A stretch of DNA of 64,000 nucleotides from Morganella psychrotolerans (GCF_001676055.1 NZ_LZEX01000034.1:186001-250000); one strand, 5' to 3'; positions 1 through 7,681 are shown, numbered from the stretch's first letter. Numbers and translations are program-made. Notes: generated by a model from the sequence alone, not told the origin.

Positions 1-3
1 CAT

Positions 4-36
4 AAGAACAGGGTAATTAATAACCTGTTCTTTATT
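4..36 (+). terminator. Possible rho-independent terminator at the left edge
   Basis: A 9-bp stem (AAGAACAGG paired with CCTGTTCTT) is followed by a short U-rich tail on the plus strand. It could end a plus-strand transcript that enters from outside the window. The reverse orientation would serve the small minus-strand ORF at 81-500. The tail is weak, so this is tentative. Confidence 0.4.
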
Positions 37-80
37 TGGCACCATTGCTTAATCAGGTTGAAGAGCAGATGAAATAACCA

Positions 81-500
81 CTAAATATGAGAGAGCAGAG
101 TAGACTGGCTTATCGGATTATTCTGCTCAACTATTCTATCAGCAAGAGAGAAACCTTCACTATCACACGCTATTATGTTGATGATGGCACTAAAGTCATT
201 TTCATATAAATACGTCCTTATATGGCGACCACTGTACCTATCATTTATGTAGATAATGGAGTTTTCAACCATTTTCATGAATTCAGCGTTAATTACATAG
301 TCTATTGATTTTTGTGATATGCCCTTCGCTATATGTATAACCAATAAGTTTGATAGTGTCTCTGAGCTGCTGTAATCACTTTTTAGGCTCATAGAGCACA
401 GCGCTTTCCCAGCACTGGTTACAGTGAACCCGAGATCATTTGCCATTCTTTCAACTTCGTCGAATGTATTTTTTTCTTTTTTCCGGAACAGGCCAAACAT
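81..500 (-). CDS. Hypothetical prophage protein, 139 aa
   Basis: I do not recognise this 139-residue protein. It has no signal peptide or membrane segment. The N-terminus is lysine-rich (KKEKN) and the rest looks like a small soluble alpha/beta protein. It lies downstream of the antirepressor gene on the same strand, separated from it by a terminator, so it probably has its own promoter in the gap at 501-550. AT-rich codon use and position place it with the prophage accessory genes. A role in lysogenic conversion is possible but nothing in the sequence shows it. Confidence 0.6.
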   Translation of the reverse strand: MFGLFRKKEKNTFDEVERMANDLGFTVTSAGKALCSMSLKSDYSSSETLSNLLVIHIAKGISQKSIDYVINAEFMKMVENSIIYINDRYSGRHIRTYLYENDFSAIINIIACDSEGFSLADRIVEQNNPISQSTLLSHI

Positions 501-550
501 ATCTTTCTCACATATACAGTGTTTTATTTCAGTATATGACGGCCTATATC

Positions 551-577
551 AAAAAGCACCGGCCTAAACCGGTGCCC
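551..577 (-). terminator. Rho-independent terminator of the antirepressor gene
   Basis: On the minus strand a GC-rich hairpin (GCACCGG, loop, CCGGTGC) is followed by a U-run. It sits just after the stop codon of the ORF6N antirepressor. Confidence 0.75.
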
Positions 578-584
578 GATCACA

Positions 585-1316
585 TTATAACTTACTGACA
601 GCGTGTTCTATGTACTGAGCGTGGGTGATGATGGTGTTGATGGTTTTACCCATATCGCACATATAATCGCGGAGCCACATCAGGACGCGCTCTGCTTCTT
701 CCACATTGTGGCCGTCCCGTTTCAGGTAGGCCAGAAGCTGATGGAGCGTATCGTCTTCCGGCGACCGGAGGAAGTCATTGAGGATCTGCGGACGTGACTT
801 CTTCGTTTTCGGGAAGCTGTATTCCTGCGCTACCTGCCCGGCAGGGATGAACTCACCTTCGTGAATGGTACGTTGGAGCTGATCCACCAGCGCCAGCAGT
901 TCATCGGTAGAGGCATTGCGGGGTAATGATTTATTGATCCGGCCGGTGCCGCGGTACTTGGTGAAGTAGTTGTCTTCCAGAATCTCAAATACATCCCAGG
1001 CGCGATCGGTATCCAGCATTTTGGCATGACGTGCAGCGCCGCGTTCTGTCCAGAGAATGAGGTGACTGGCTTGTTTATTAACAATATTAACCAGCTTACT
1101 TTGAGTAAGTTGCTTCTTAAAATCTTTTAAAATTGAACCAGTTAACTTGAAGTAATGTTTGCCATCGACAAATCTATTTCTGTTGCGTGAATGGTTTACT
1201 TGAATGTTTCTGATTTCAGTTTCATATGCATCAGCGAGTAGTTCAGTGGTGATCACTGGCATGCTGTTATGAATGATAGACGGCAGGTGCGATACAGAAA
1301 TGCTGAGATTAGTCAT
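585..1316 (-). CDS. Phage antirepressor with ORF6N domain
   Basis: This 243-residue protein carries an ORF6N domain at about residues 20-120. Visible family marks are the region around NRNRFVDGKHYFKL, the LWTERGA motif, and AKMLDTDRAWDVFEILEDNYF. ORF6N/KilA-N proteins are DNA-binding antirepressors or regulators of temperate phages. The C-terminal half (about 130-243) is phage-specific and unassigned. The ATG is preceded by AGGAGA with 8-base spacing. The upstream leader contains a c4-like structured RNA, which supports an Ant role under antisense control as in P1/P7 and P22. The gene is transcribed opposite to the tailspike and lysis genes, as expected for an immunity or antirepressor locus. 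A terminator follows it. Confidence 0.85.
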   Translation of the reverse strand: MTNLSISVSHLPSIIHNSMPVITTELLADAYETEIRNIQVNHSRNRNRFVDGKHYFKLTGSILKDFKKQLTQSKLVNIVNKQASHLILWTERGAARHAKMLDTDRAWDVFEILEDNYFTKYRGTGRINKSLPRNASTDELLALVDQLQRTIHEGEFIPAGQVAQEYSFPKTKKSRPQILNDFLRSPEDDTLHQLLAYLKRDGHNVEEAERVLMWLRDYMCDMGKTINTIITHAQYIEHAVSKL

Positions 1317-1359
1317 TTTGACGTCTCCTGTGAGATATTTTACATCACCACCGGAGGTG

Positions 1360-1451
1360 CAAATCTCTTGGGTGGTGAACTGAGCAGGGTTTGCACTACC
1401 GGACTCACAGTACCGGCCTACCTTTCGGTAGCCCTGCCCAGCCCACCATTG
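1360..1451 (-). ncRNA. c4-like antisense RNA upstream of the antirepressor
   Basis: Read on the minus strand, the leader of the antirepressor gene can fold into several short stems: GCAGGG with CCCTGC around a CTACC-GAAA-GGTAG hairpin, and a CCGG...CCGG segment. From memory this matches the layout of the phage c4 antisense RNA family. That RNA is cotranscribed with ant genes and blocks their translation by pairing to a downstream segment. Position (same strand, directly 5' of an ORF6N gene) agrees. Exact ends are estimated. A covariance-model search for c4 would settle it. Confidence 0.6.
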
Positions 1452-1477
1452 AAAAGATGTAGCTGTGCTTTGTGCAT

Positions 1478-1498
1478 AAAAAAACCGCTAACGCGGTT
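1478..1498 (-). terminator. Terminator after the YafO-like toxin gene
   Basis: On the minus strand the stem AACCGCG/CGCGGTT is followed by seven U residues. It lies about 140 bases past the stop codon of the toxin-like gene and before the antirepressor leader. Confidence 0.6.
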
Positions 1499-1638
1499 AT
1501 GCGCTGTGAGTATTCGGCGGGGTGCAAATCCCGGCACCAGATTTTGCTGGTGCATATTCACTATGGCGCATAATTTGGGGGTTGTAAATATACCAATTTG
1601 GTCATGTTTTTGGAAGGGGAATATTTTTAAGGCGGGGA

Positions 1639-2106
1639 TCAGGTATTGGCTTCCCGGTGTTGACGAGCAAGTTCAACCCACTTCAATATTTGTTCGCTGT
1701 CTTCAATGATGGTGTGAGCCTGATCCCTGACGAAGTCTATAATGTAGAAATGGTGATCGCTGTCAGCATCCAGAAAATACGAGTAAACAACAAACGTATC
1801 ACTGGTACTCCTCCACTGAACAAACAACCCGTCACCATCTTCCCAGATACAACCTTCTTGCCATATGTGAGTATGGTGGAGTTCTTCATATCTGGCAGAA
1901 TTTGGTCTGTCCATCGGCTTATCTCTTCCGATAGTATCAATGTGGGCAGGGTGCTCTAACTGCTCATGGTATGGAGGGATCGGAAGATCGCCGAAATCAA
2001 GGCTTACTGTTTTATATTCCTCAAATTCGGCGATAGGGTGTTCTGTTTCAGGGAACTCATTAATAAATTGTTGTATAAACTGTGATCTTATTAATTTGAT
2101 GCCCAT
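1639..2106 (-). CDS. YafO-family toxin-like protein
   Basis: This is a 155-residue protein. Its central part resembles the YafO mRNA-interferase family. A stretch reading IGRD...ARYEELHHTHIW (about residues 58-82) aligns by eye with the FGRD...FERVAHIHL segment of YafO. A following WRSTSDTFVVYSYF block matches the region that ends in acidic and aromatic residues in YafO. YafO toxins act with the ribosome to cleave mRNA. The gene starts 5 bases after the stop codon of a 39-residue basic ORF, a spacing typical of toxin-antitoxin operons. The N-terminal ~50 residues are extra compared with the 132-residue E. coli YafO. The assignment is from pattern memory only. Confidence 0.6.
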   Translation of the reverse strand: MGIKLIRSQFIQQFINEFPETEHPIAEFEEYKTVSLDFGDLPIPPYHEQLEHPAHIDTIGRDKPMDRPNSARYEELHHTHIWQEGCIWEDGDGLFVQWRSTSDTFVVYSYFLDADSDHHFYIIDFVRDQAHTIIEDSEQILKWVELARQHREANT

Positions 2107-2111
2107 TAAGA

Positions 2112-2231
2112 TTATCTTACCTTAGCCATCTTCTCGGCCAGAATTTTTGATCCAGCTTCAAGCGCCTTTTTAAACTCATCAGAACGACGGATAGTTCTGC
2201 GTTCTTTTTTAACATTTTCTTTATTGGCCAT
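2112..2231 (-). CDS. 39-aa basic ORF upstream of the YafO-like toxin (candidate antitoxin)
   Basis: This short ORF encodes a Lys/Arg-rich helical peptide (KKERRTIRR near residue 10, then an amphipathic stretch to KMAKVR). I chose the ATG with GAGGAG seven bases upstream rather than the longer 75-residue reading, whose N-terminal part lacks a Shine-Dalgarno sequence. Its stop is 5 bases before the toxin-like start, so the two are almost certainly cotranscribed. It is shorter than YafN antitoxins and I do not recognise its family. An antitoxin role is inferred from position only. Confidence 0.5.
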   Translation of the reverse strand: MANKENVKKERRTIRRSDEFKKALEAGSKILAEKMAKVR

Positions 2232-2359
2232 TTGTTTCACTCCTCTGCAACTAATGTGGGATTTCATCACCTCATTGGTCAATGTCAGTATACACAATTT
2301 ATTTCCAGGAAAACAGTTTTCCCCAACACAAAGGGACATTTATGCAATTAGGTGGCGTG

Positions 2360-2382
2360 AAAAAGCACCTTTAAAAGGTGCC
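2360..2382 (-). terminator. Terminator of the 83-aa phage ORF
   Basis: On the minus strand GGCACCTTTTAAAGGTGC forms a hairpin followed by five U residues. It is located just past the stop of the minus-strand ORF that ends at 2408. Confidence 0.65.
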
Positions 2383-2407
2383 TAATTATGCATATATAAT
2401 TATTTGT

Positions 2408-2659
2408 TTATTTATTTAATTCAGAAAAAATAAATTCCAGGTGGGTTTTTATCGTATTCCGCTGTTTCTCCGTGTGCGTAACGTAGTTTTTCAACGCCAC
2501 CATCTCTGTCATCGGCCCTGATACATCATGACCATCCAGATCCATTTCCCGCAGTAACTCCTCGAGCATTGATGTGATGGAAAGTTGCTTAATTCCGTCA
2601 TTGTCGTTAACTTTTTTTGCATAATCTTCAGGCGATTGATACACATATTTCTGTTTCAT
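2408..2659 (-). CDS. Hypothetical prophage protein, 83 aa
   Basis: This small soluble protein has no motif that I recognise. It is acidic in the middle (EELLREMDLDGHD) and helix-rich towards the C-terminus. It sits between the toxin-like pair and the tailspike, on the opposite strand to the tailspike, with its own terminator. An independently transcribed small cargo gene beside a tailspike is a common site for lysogenic-conversion genes, but no function can be read here. Confidence 0.55.
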   Translation of the reverse strand: MKQKYVYQSPEDYAKKVNDNDGIKQLSITSMLEELLREMDLDGHDVSGPMTEMVALKNYVTHTEKQRNTIKTHLEFIFSELNK

Positions 2660-2816
2660 TTTAGATTCCTTTATTGTGCATTATTGCCACTGTTATCATA
2701 TCGATATGAAACTGAAATGTTTATGTAATTGGTCATTGTTTAAATAAAAACAAAACCATTATTCCGTATGTGGTTTGTTTTGGCTATCCTGTCAGTATTA
2801 ACCAGGAGAAAAAGCC

Positions 2817-5081
2817 ATGACCGTATCAACCGAACTTAGCCATGAAGAGTACACCGGCAACGGTGTTACCACTGATTTCGACTTCCGCTTCCGTATCTTT
2901 GAAGCCAAACACCTGATTGTGTCCGTTGCTGACACTGATGGCACCGAACGTATTCTGACGAACGGCACTGATTACACGCTGCGCGGGGTGGGAGCCTACC
3001 GTGGCGGAAAGGTGATCTTAAAAATGCCGCTGGCGACCGGCTTGAAAATCGGTATTGCCCGTGATCTGCCGGCAGTGCAGGAAACCGACCTTCGCAACCA
3101 GGGGAAATTCTTTGCAGAGGTGCATGAGGATGCTCTCGACTACCTCACCATGCTGGTACAGAAGATACTAGGTTATCTGTCGCTGTGCCTGCGTAAACCT
3201 AGTTTTATTGCTGATCACTATGATGCCAAAGGAGATAAAATCTCTAACCTTGGAAAGCCGGTAAAAGACGGTGACGCGGTTGATCTCAGCACGATGAAGG
3301 AGCACATCAGCGCGAAAGATAAACGCTCTCTGCGTGTTGCTGATAAGGATATTCCGGTACTGCCTAATGTTGCTAATCGTGCCAATAAACTGCTGTCGTT
3401 CGATGACAACGGGAATCCGGTGGTCATTGTGCCTGAGTCCGGTAGCGCGGCAGATGTGTTGATTGATCTGGCTAAGCCAGGAGGAGCTGAGCTGATAGGA
3501 ACCGATTCTGGCGGGACAGTTCAGGCAGAAATAAATGATTTACGTGAAGATGCAAAATCAACGAAACGTATATCGGCACCATGCATATCATTTATTTTTG
3601 ATGACGGGAAGATGTCACACGTGACTGTTGTTGCCCCTTTGTTTCGCAGTTATAACCTGCGATGTGGGTTCGCCATAAACACAGAGGGTCTTGGGCTTAC
3701 TGATAATATGCAGGGGTCGGATGTTATCAGCCTGTCAGATGATGGTTTTGAAATAATAAGCCACTCATATTCTGCGGTAAATCTTGGCAGCCAGGTGAAT
3801 GACACGTTCGTTATGGCCGAGTTAAGCACGGCGCAATCAATGTTCTATGAAATGGGGATTTCTCCATCTATATTCCAGGCACCCAGCTCTGTTGTTGCTG
3901 ATGAGCATATGCATATTGTTGATGGATTCTACAGTTACGCATTTACAAGATCGCCGTCACCATTGCCAATGAAAAATGAGTACCCCACCAGGCTGCGCCG
4001 GTTTGGACTGGAAACAGCAACAGGAATCATTAGTTTAGACGAGGCAAAATCTGTTGTTGATGACGCTGTAAGTAAGAATGGCGTTATTGTTTTTTACGCC
4101 CATGATGTCCCTGATGGAAGTGATAAAAAGAAACTGATATCTGACATTATTGATTACGCCATTACAGAAAGGGTAAGTATTGTCCCTCCTTCATCGGCTG
4201 TATTTTCTGCATCAAAATCGCAGAATTTACCATCAAAAATGATTACCATGGGAGATACAATACTCAATGAGTTAAACGGATGGGTGGCGACAAATGGTAC
4301 TGCTCAGGTGACAGCAAACAAAGATATTGTTGTCACGGCCTCATCACCAGGTTCATGTCTTATTCAGTTACCTGTTGGCATGAAATTAACGGACAACAGA
4401 GGGATAACTTTCTCTGCGGCATTCAGAAACCTGAGGGGTTCCGTTTCTTCGGCCTCTATAGGTGCCAATATTTACTCTGGGTCTTCTGTGATCAGTTCCG
4501 TGGAAAAGCCTATCACCGGCCTTGATGCTGTATACCGGAGATATAGTGTATCTCATGTTATGCCTTTTAACGCAGGCAGGATTCTCTCATTTTTCCGGGT
4601 TAATTTTTCTGCCACCGGGGATCAGGTTCTTATCCGCGCTCCTGTTGTTCGTTATGGAACAAGCGTCAACCCGGACACGCACTGGAAATCATTCTACGAT
4701 GTTGGTATTGTCGGCGGACAAACAATACCTAACCCATCATCGTCATATTCAAGGATAAAACTGACCGATTCATCATCTAACGGGCTGTTTTCTGTATCTG
4801 AAAACAAAATATCATTTGACCGCGCGTGCACGGTGTCACTTACTGTATCTATTCTTGCTAACGGAGCTAATTTAGCCGGTAATACCGGTGGTATATTGCG
4901 GATTAGTGTTGGCTCAGCCACATTTAATATTCCGTCATCATCAGGGACTAACAATGCCGGAGCGTCGCAGTCAATGACCATCAATGTCACGACACTGGGA
5001 AATATAGCTTTTGATATGATAAATACCGGGTCGCAATTTACTATAAATAACTTGTCATCTATTAGTATCCAGGAAGTTTGA
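2817..5081 (+). CDS. Phage tailspike/tail fibre with polysaccharide-deacetylase-like domain
   Basis: This 754-residue protein starts with a podovirus-type particle-binding region (about residues 1-120), opening with a TGNGVTTDFDFRF segment. A linker follows to about 250. Residues 255-460 look like a NodB-type polysaccharide deacetylase: FDDG at 261-264 and a late VIVFYAHD block with His at about 429. The usual H-(S/T)-x-x-H zinc motif appears as SHSYSA, keeping the first histidine (about 316) but not the second. The remainder (460-754) is serine-rich beta structure, probably trimerisation and receptor contact. The likely role is recognition, and perhaps deacetylation, of the host O-antigen or capsule. 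AGGAGA precedes the ATG. The lysis genes follow directly, as in epsilon15-like phages. Confidence 0.85.
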   Translation: MTVSTELSHEEYTGNGVTTDFDFRFRIFEAKHLIVSVADTDGTERILTNGTDYTLRGVGAYRGGKVILKMPLATGLKIGIARDLPAVQETDLRNQGKFFAEVHEDALDYLTMLVQKILGYLSLCLRKPSFIADHYDAKGDKISNLGKPVKDGDAVDLSTMKEHISAKDKRSLRVADKDIPVLPNVANRANKLLSFDDNGNPVVIVPESGSAADVLIDLAKPGGAELIGTDSGGTVQAEINDLREDAKSTKRISAPCISFIFDDGKMSHVTVVAPLFRSYNLRCGFAINTEGLGLTDNMQGSDVISLSDDGFEIISHSYSAVNLGSQVNDTFVMAELSTAQSMFYEMGISPSIFQAPSSVVADEHMHIVDGFYSYAFTRSPSPLPMKNEYPTRLRRFGLETATGIISLDEAKSVVDDAVSKNGVIVFYAHDVPDGSDKKKLISDIIDYAITERVSIVPPSSAVFSASKSQNLPSKMITMGDTILNELNGWVATNGTAQVTANKDIVVTASSPGSCLIQLPVGMKLTDNRGITFSAAFRNLRGSVSSASIGANIYSGSSVISSVEKPITGLDAVYRRYSVSHVMPFNAGRILSFFRVNFSATGDQVLIRAPVVRYGTSVNPDTHWKSFYDVGIVGGQTIPNPSSSYSRIKLTDSSSNGLFSVSENKISFDRACTVSLTVSILANGANLAGNTGGILRISVGSATFNIPSSSGTNNAGASQSMTINVTTLGNIAFDMINTGSQFTINNLSSISIQEV

Positions 5082-5120
5082 TTCTCTTTAACGCATTTTT
5101 GTTTATCTTTTTTTTGCTGT

Positions 5121-5152
5121 AGCATCATGGTTATTTAATAATCATGGTGCTA
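5121..5152. repeat. Inverted repeat between tailspike and holin
   Basis: AGCATCATG and CATGGTGCT form an imperfect 9-bp stem around an AT-rich loop, immediately before the first holin start. It may act as a weak terminator or a translational brake on the lysis cassette. Its function is inferred only. Confidence 0.4.
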
Positions 5153-5156
5153 AGCA

Positions 5157-5528
5157 ATGCATGAAGACCTCTCTGTAAAAACCACGCTCAGCCTTGCCGC
5201 GTTCTTCAGCTACTTTGCCGGGCTGCCTGCTGAGGTAGTGATGGGTTCCCTGATGGGGGCTATTTACTTCATCACTGCCGCAACAGAATACACACTTCTG
5301 CGCCGGTCGGTACTGGCGCTTGTCAGTTTCATATCAGGGCTTTTATTCTTTAGCCCGGCAGCGGCACTGTTCATCAAAGTAACCAAGATATTCGAGATCC
5401 CACCTGACGCCTACAGCATTGACAGCATCGATGCCGTGGGTGCTTTTGTGTCTGCGTTACTGTCGGTGAAGCTGAGCATCAAAGCGTATCGTAAAGCTGA
5501 TAGTCAGCAAGGAGGCAACGATGTTTGA
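5157..5528 (+). CDS. Phage holin, first of two
   Basis: This 123-residue membrane protein has two or three hydrophobic segments (roughly residues 10-45, 48-72 and 85-105) and a charged, lysine-rich C-terminus. Its size and position, directly before another small membrane protein, an endolysin-like gene and Rz, fit a holin that opens the inner membrane at lysis. It overlaps the next gene by 8 bases, indicating coupled translation. Whether this one or its neighbour is the holin and the other an antiholin or second holin cannot be told from sequence. Confidence 0.75.
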   Translation: MHEDLSVKTTLSLAAFFSYFAGLPAEVVMGSLMGAIYFITAATEYTLLRRSVLALVSFISGLLFFSPAAALFIKVTKIFEIPPDAYSIDSIDAVGAFVSALLSVKLSIKAYRKADSQQGGNDV

Positions 5529-5793
5529 GAAGTTGTTAATCATCCTGAATGCCGCGATCTGTTCAGTGATTTTTGTCCGGGTATTTACGTTCAGACGTAA
5601 CGGGCGACAGCACTGCACAAAAGGGGCATGGATAGCCTGGCTCGTACTTTCATACTCAGCGAGTGTGCCGGTGCGGGCGTACTTTGATCCCATCTATCAC
5701 GCCGATTTCACCAGCGTGATTTCAAACTCTCTTATTTGTGCGGCGGTGCTGGTGTACCGCGGCAATGTTATGTCATTTTTTAAAGCGGGGTGA
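5521..5793 (+). CDS. Phage holin family protein, second of two
   Basis: This 90-residue protein has three predicted membrane segments. The family look is the opening LIILNAAICSVIFVRVFTFRRNG, an internal SASVPVRA turn, and a final hydrophobic helix ending in YRGNV. It resembles the holin family common in enterobacterial prophages just before the endolysin. It overlaps the first holin by 8 bases and is followed after 3 bases by the hydrolase gene, so all are in one lysis operon. Confidence 0.8.
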   Translation: MFEKLLIILNAAICSVIFVRVFTFRRNGRQHCTKGAWIAWLVLSYSASVPVRAYFDPIYHADFTSVISNSLICAAVLVYRGNVMSFFKAG

Positions 5794-5796
5794 TTT

Positions 5797-6273
5797 ATGT
5801 CAGAGCAGGTTAAACAAAAAGTCTTCAAGGATGGTTTTGTTAACACAGGTGCGCGGGGGATACGGAATAACAATCCGGGGAATATCCGTCATGGCAGTTC
5901 AAAATGGCAGGGGCTGGCAGTAGCACAGCCAGATAGTAAATTTTGTGCGTTCATTTCTGTTGAGTTCGGCATCCGGGCGCTGATGAAGCTCCTGCAAACT
6001 TACTCAAAGCACCAGGGTAAACCCGGTATTGGTTGCGGCAAGATCGACACGGTGGAAGAAATCATAGAGCGCTGGGCACCATCTGGTGATAACAACCACA
6101 CAGAGAACTATATTAAGCGGGTCTGTAAAGAAACCGGCTTTGATCATCACGCCTGTTTAAATCTGCACGACAAAGATACGTCACTCGCAATGGCTAAAGC
6201 GATTGTGGCTGTCGAAAATGGTCAGCAGCCATACGTTGATGATGTTTTTAAACGTGCCTGGACACTTATCTGA
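5797..6273 (+). CDS. Phage peptidoglycan hydrolase/structural protein (lytic-transglycosylase-like)
   Basis: This 158-residue protein has the marks of a phage family usually labelled structural protein or lysozyme-like: RGIRNNNPGNIR at about 19-30, GIRALMKLLQTYSK near 67-80, IIERWAPSGDNN near 88-99, and YI shortly after. It lies between holin and Rz, the endolysin slot, so it most probably degrades peptidoglycan during lysis. It has no signal sequence, so access to the wall would depend on the holins. The stop codon overlaps the Rz start by one base (TGATG). Confidence 0.8.
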   Translation: MSEQVKQKVFKDGFVNTGARGIRNNNPGNIRHGSSKWQGLAVAQPDSKFCAFISVEFGIRALMKLLQTYSKHQGKPGIGCGKIDTVEEIIERWAPSGDNNHTENYIKRVCKETGFDHHACLNLHDKDTSLAMAKAIVAVENGQQPYVDDVFKRAWTLI

Positions 6274-6767
6274 TGAAAAATACAGCCATGGCACTGATTG
6301 CTCTGGCTGTCTCTTTCTCTGCCGGTTGGTGGACCGGCGGTGTTCTGTATGATAACCGGCAGATGAAAGGGCAGATTACAGGTCAGCAACTGGACGAAAA
6401 AGATATGGCCACAAATATCGAACTACGGCATCAGGCGGACGACCACCAGCAGGTAAATGTCGGGGAATATCAGGAGGGGAAAAAGAGTGATACGATACGT
6501 ACAGAAGCTCTGCTTGATCGGGTGCTTAATCATTTTGACCGCATGCAGCAGCCAGCCGGTACCACGAAAGCAGAAGTTGCAGATCCCGGCTACACCGATA
6601 CCTGCCGAACTGAGAGAGACAAAGCCGGTGAACTTTCTCGACAACTACGAAGCACACTTGAAAGATATGGGCGTGAAGCTCAGCGGGCTGATGAGAATAC
6701 CAGGCTCCTTAATCTTTGTATCATTGACCTGAAAGCGAAGGAAAAATTGCTCGAAAGTTACCGGTGA
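6273..6767 (+). CDS. Rz-like inner-membrane spanin
   Basis: This 164-residue protein has an N-terminal signal anchor (about residues 5-24) followed by a long charged, coiled-coil periplasmic region with QADDHQQVNV and repeated E/R/K heptads. This is the usual build of i-spanins, which bridge the periplasm to the o-spanin and fuse the two membranes in the last step of lysis. The o-spanin gene Rz1 is nested in the +1 frame within it, the classical arrangement. Confidence 0.85.
   Translation: MKNTAMALIALAVSFSAGWWTGGVLYDNRQMKGQITGQQLDEKDMATNIELRHQADDHQQVNVGEYQEGKKSDTIRTEALLDRVLNHFDRMQQPAGTTKAEVADPGYTDTCRTERDKAGELSRQLRSTLERYGREAQRADENTRLLNLCIIDLKAKEKLLESYR
6487..6732 (+). CDS. Rz1-like outer-membrane spanin lipoprotein, nested in Rz
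   Basis: This ORF is read in a different frame entirely inside the Rz gene. It encodes a short lipoprotein with a signal peptide ending in the lipobox LTAC, followed by a proline-containing periplasmic part. I chose the GTG start because AGGAGGGG lies a few bases upstream and the resulting leader has the right length for a signal peptide. An ATG 30 bases further upstream (6457) is the alternative. The o-spanin partners the Rz protein at lysis. Confidence 0.75.
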   Translation: MIRYVQKLCLIGCLIILTACSSQPVPRKQKLQIPATPIPAELRETKPVNFLDNYEAHLKDMGVKLSGLMRIPGSLIFVSLT

Positions 6768-6788
6768 AAAAGTAGACAGTTTTGCATG

Positions 6789-7083
6789 TGACGGTATCAG
6801 TGACGGTATATTTTTAGTTTGTTTAAAATAACCACATTAAAATCAATCAATTAAACATTCCATAAACAATTGAGTGGGAATGATATCCCTATAGTTTTTA
6901 ACTGTCGGTAATTATCAGAAAACCGAAAGCCATCAGTAACTTACTGGTGGCTTTTTTGTTTTCTATTGTTTTTAATTGTTGACAAGAGCCGGTATTTTTG
7001 ACGGTATATGTGACGGTATCAAAAAATAAAATCACTATAAACCGGCTGTGATACCGTCAGAAAAATAAAAACTATGACGGTAT
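6789..7083. repeat. Cluster of TGACGGTAT repeats (candidate integrase arm-type/att region)
   Basis: The nonamer TGACGGTAT occurs at 6789, 6801, 6999, 7011 and 7075, and inverted at 7051. One more copy lies inside the integrase gene at 7363. The first two pairs are each spaced exactly 12 bases. Such repeats directly upstream of a P4-type integrase are best read as arm-type sites for the recombinase next to the phage attachment site. A core att duplication was not found in this window. Confidence 0.5.
6926..6957 (+). terminator. Terminator of the lysis cassette
   Basis: AAAGCCATCAG pairs with a CTGGTGGCTTT arm and is followed by a U-run on the plus strand. It ends the holin-hydrolase-Rz transcript and lies between the two blocks of TGACGGTAT repeats. 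Confidence 0.75.
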
Positions 7084-7102
7084 TAAGAGAGAGAATACCG
7101 AC

Positions 7103-7457
7103 GTGCTGACTGATACAAAATTAAAAAGTATGAAGCCGCAGGACAGGCTTTATAAGGTGTCTGATCGTGATGGTTTGTATGTTGCGGTCAATGCTGGCGG
7201 GACTTTGTCGTTCCGTTATGATTACCGGTTTAACGGCAGAAGAGAAACAATTTACTTTGGAAGTTACGGACCTGACGGTGTTTCACTGGCAGAAGCCAGG
7301 CAAATGCTGATTGAAGCAAAAAGGCTGCTCAACTCAGGTGTATCACCGGCTGCAAGCAAACGTGACGGTATCGACAGGAAAAAAGGTGCGACGGTGTTTG
7401 GCGAATACACCGTCAGATATATGCAGAACGTCCGGCTGGCGGACTCTACACGGGCAC
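7103..7457 (+). pseudogene. Truncated P4-type tyrosine integrase (N-terminal part only)
   Basis: About 117 residues remain of a phage/island integrase with the N-terminal DUF4102 arm-binding domain (LTDTKLKSMKP, then LYKVSDRDGLYVAV, FRYDYRFNGRRETIYFG, and SLAEARQ...AKRLL). The catalytic domain with the R-H-R-Y residues is missing. Homology stops at the point where a scrap of IS3-family transposase begins, just before the stop codon read at 7463-7465. No C-terminal integrase piece was seen on the far side of the defence island. The prophage therefore probably cannot excise on its own. Confidence 0.8.
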
Positions 7458-7514
7458 TCGCCTGAGATTTACCGGAAGCAACGGGAAAACTCTAACCAGG
7501 ACTGTTCCAGATAA
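7458..7514 (+). mobile_element. Left remnant of an IS3-family transposase (orfB 3' end)
   Basis: In one frame this reads PEIYRKQRENSNQDCSR and a stop codon, nearly the same as the last residues of the orfB remnant on the other side of the island (PPAIYRKQLENSNLDCFR, stop). The plus-strand copy and the minus-strand copy point outwards-in, so they form an inverted pair about 45 bases long around the OLD/UvrD genes. It marks the left junction of the island in the integrase gene. Confidence 0.7.
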
Positions 7515-7681
7515 GGAAAGGTGGACAAAGGGACATAAAAGTTAGAATTTTTGTTCAAAATTATTTCCGGAATAAAATTCTCAATAAGGGCTGGATAAAG
7601 TGCAAAACATGTACGCAAAATAAACCAAGCAAGTAGCATCGATTTTCGGATTGCTATCTTGATGTGTCAAGGAGGGATTAT

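Noticed and set aside
6789-7371. Repeated TGACGGTAT units considered as a CRISPR-like array
   Set aside because: Units are only nine bases, irregularly spaced, and occur in both orientations beside an integrase; no spacer-like segments or cas genes.
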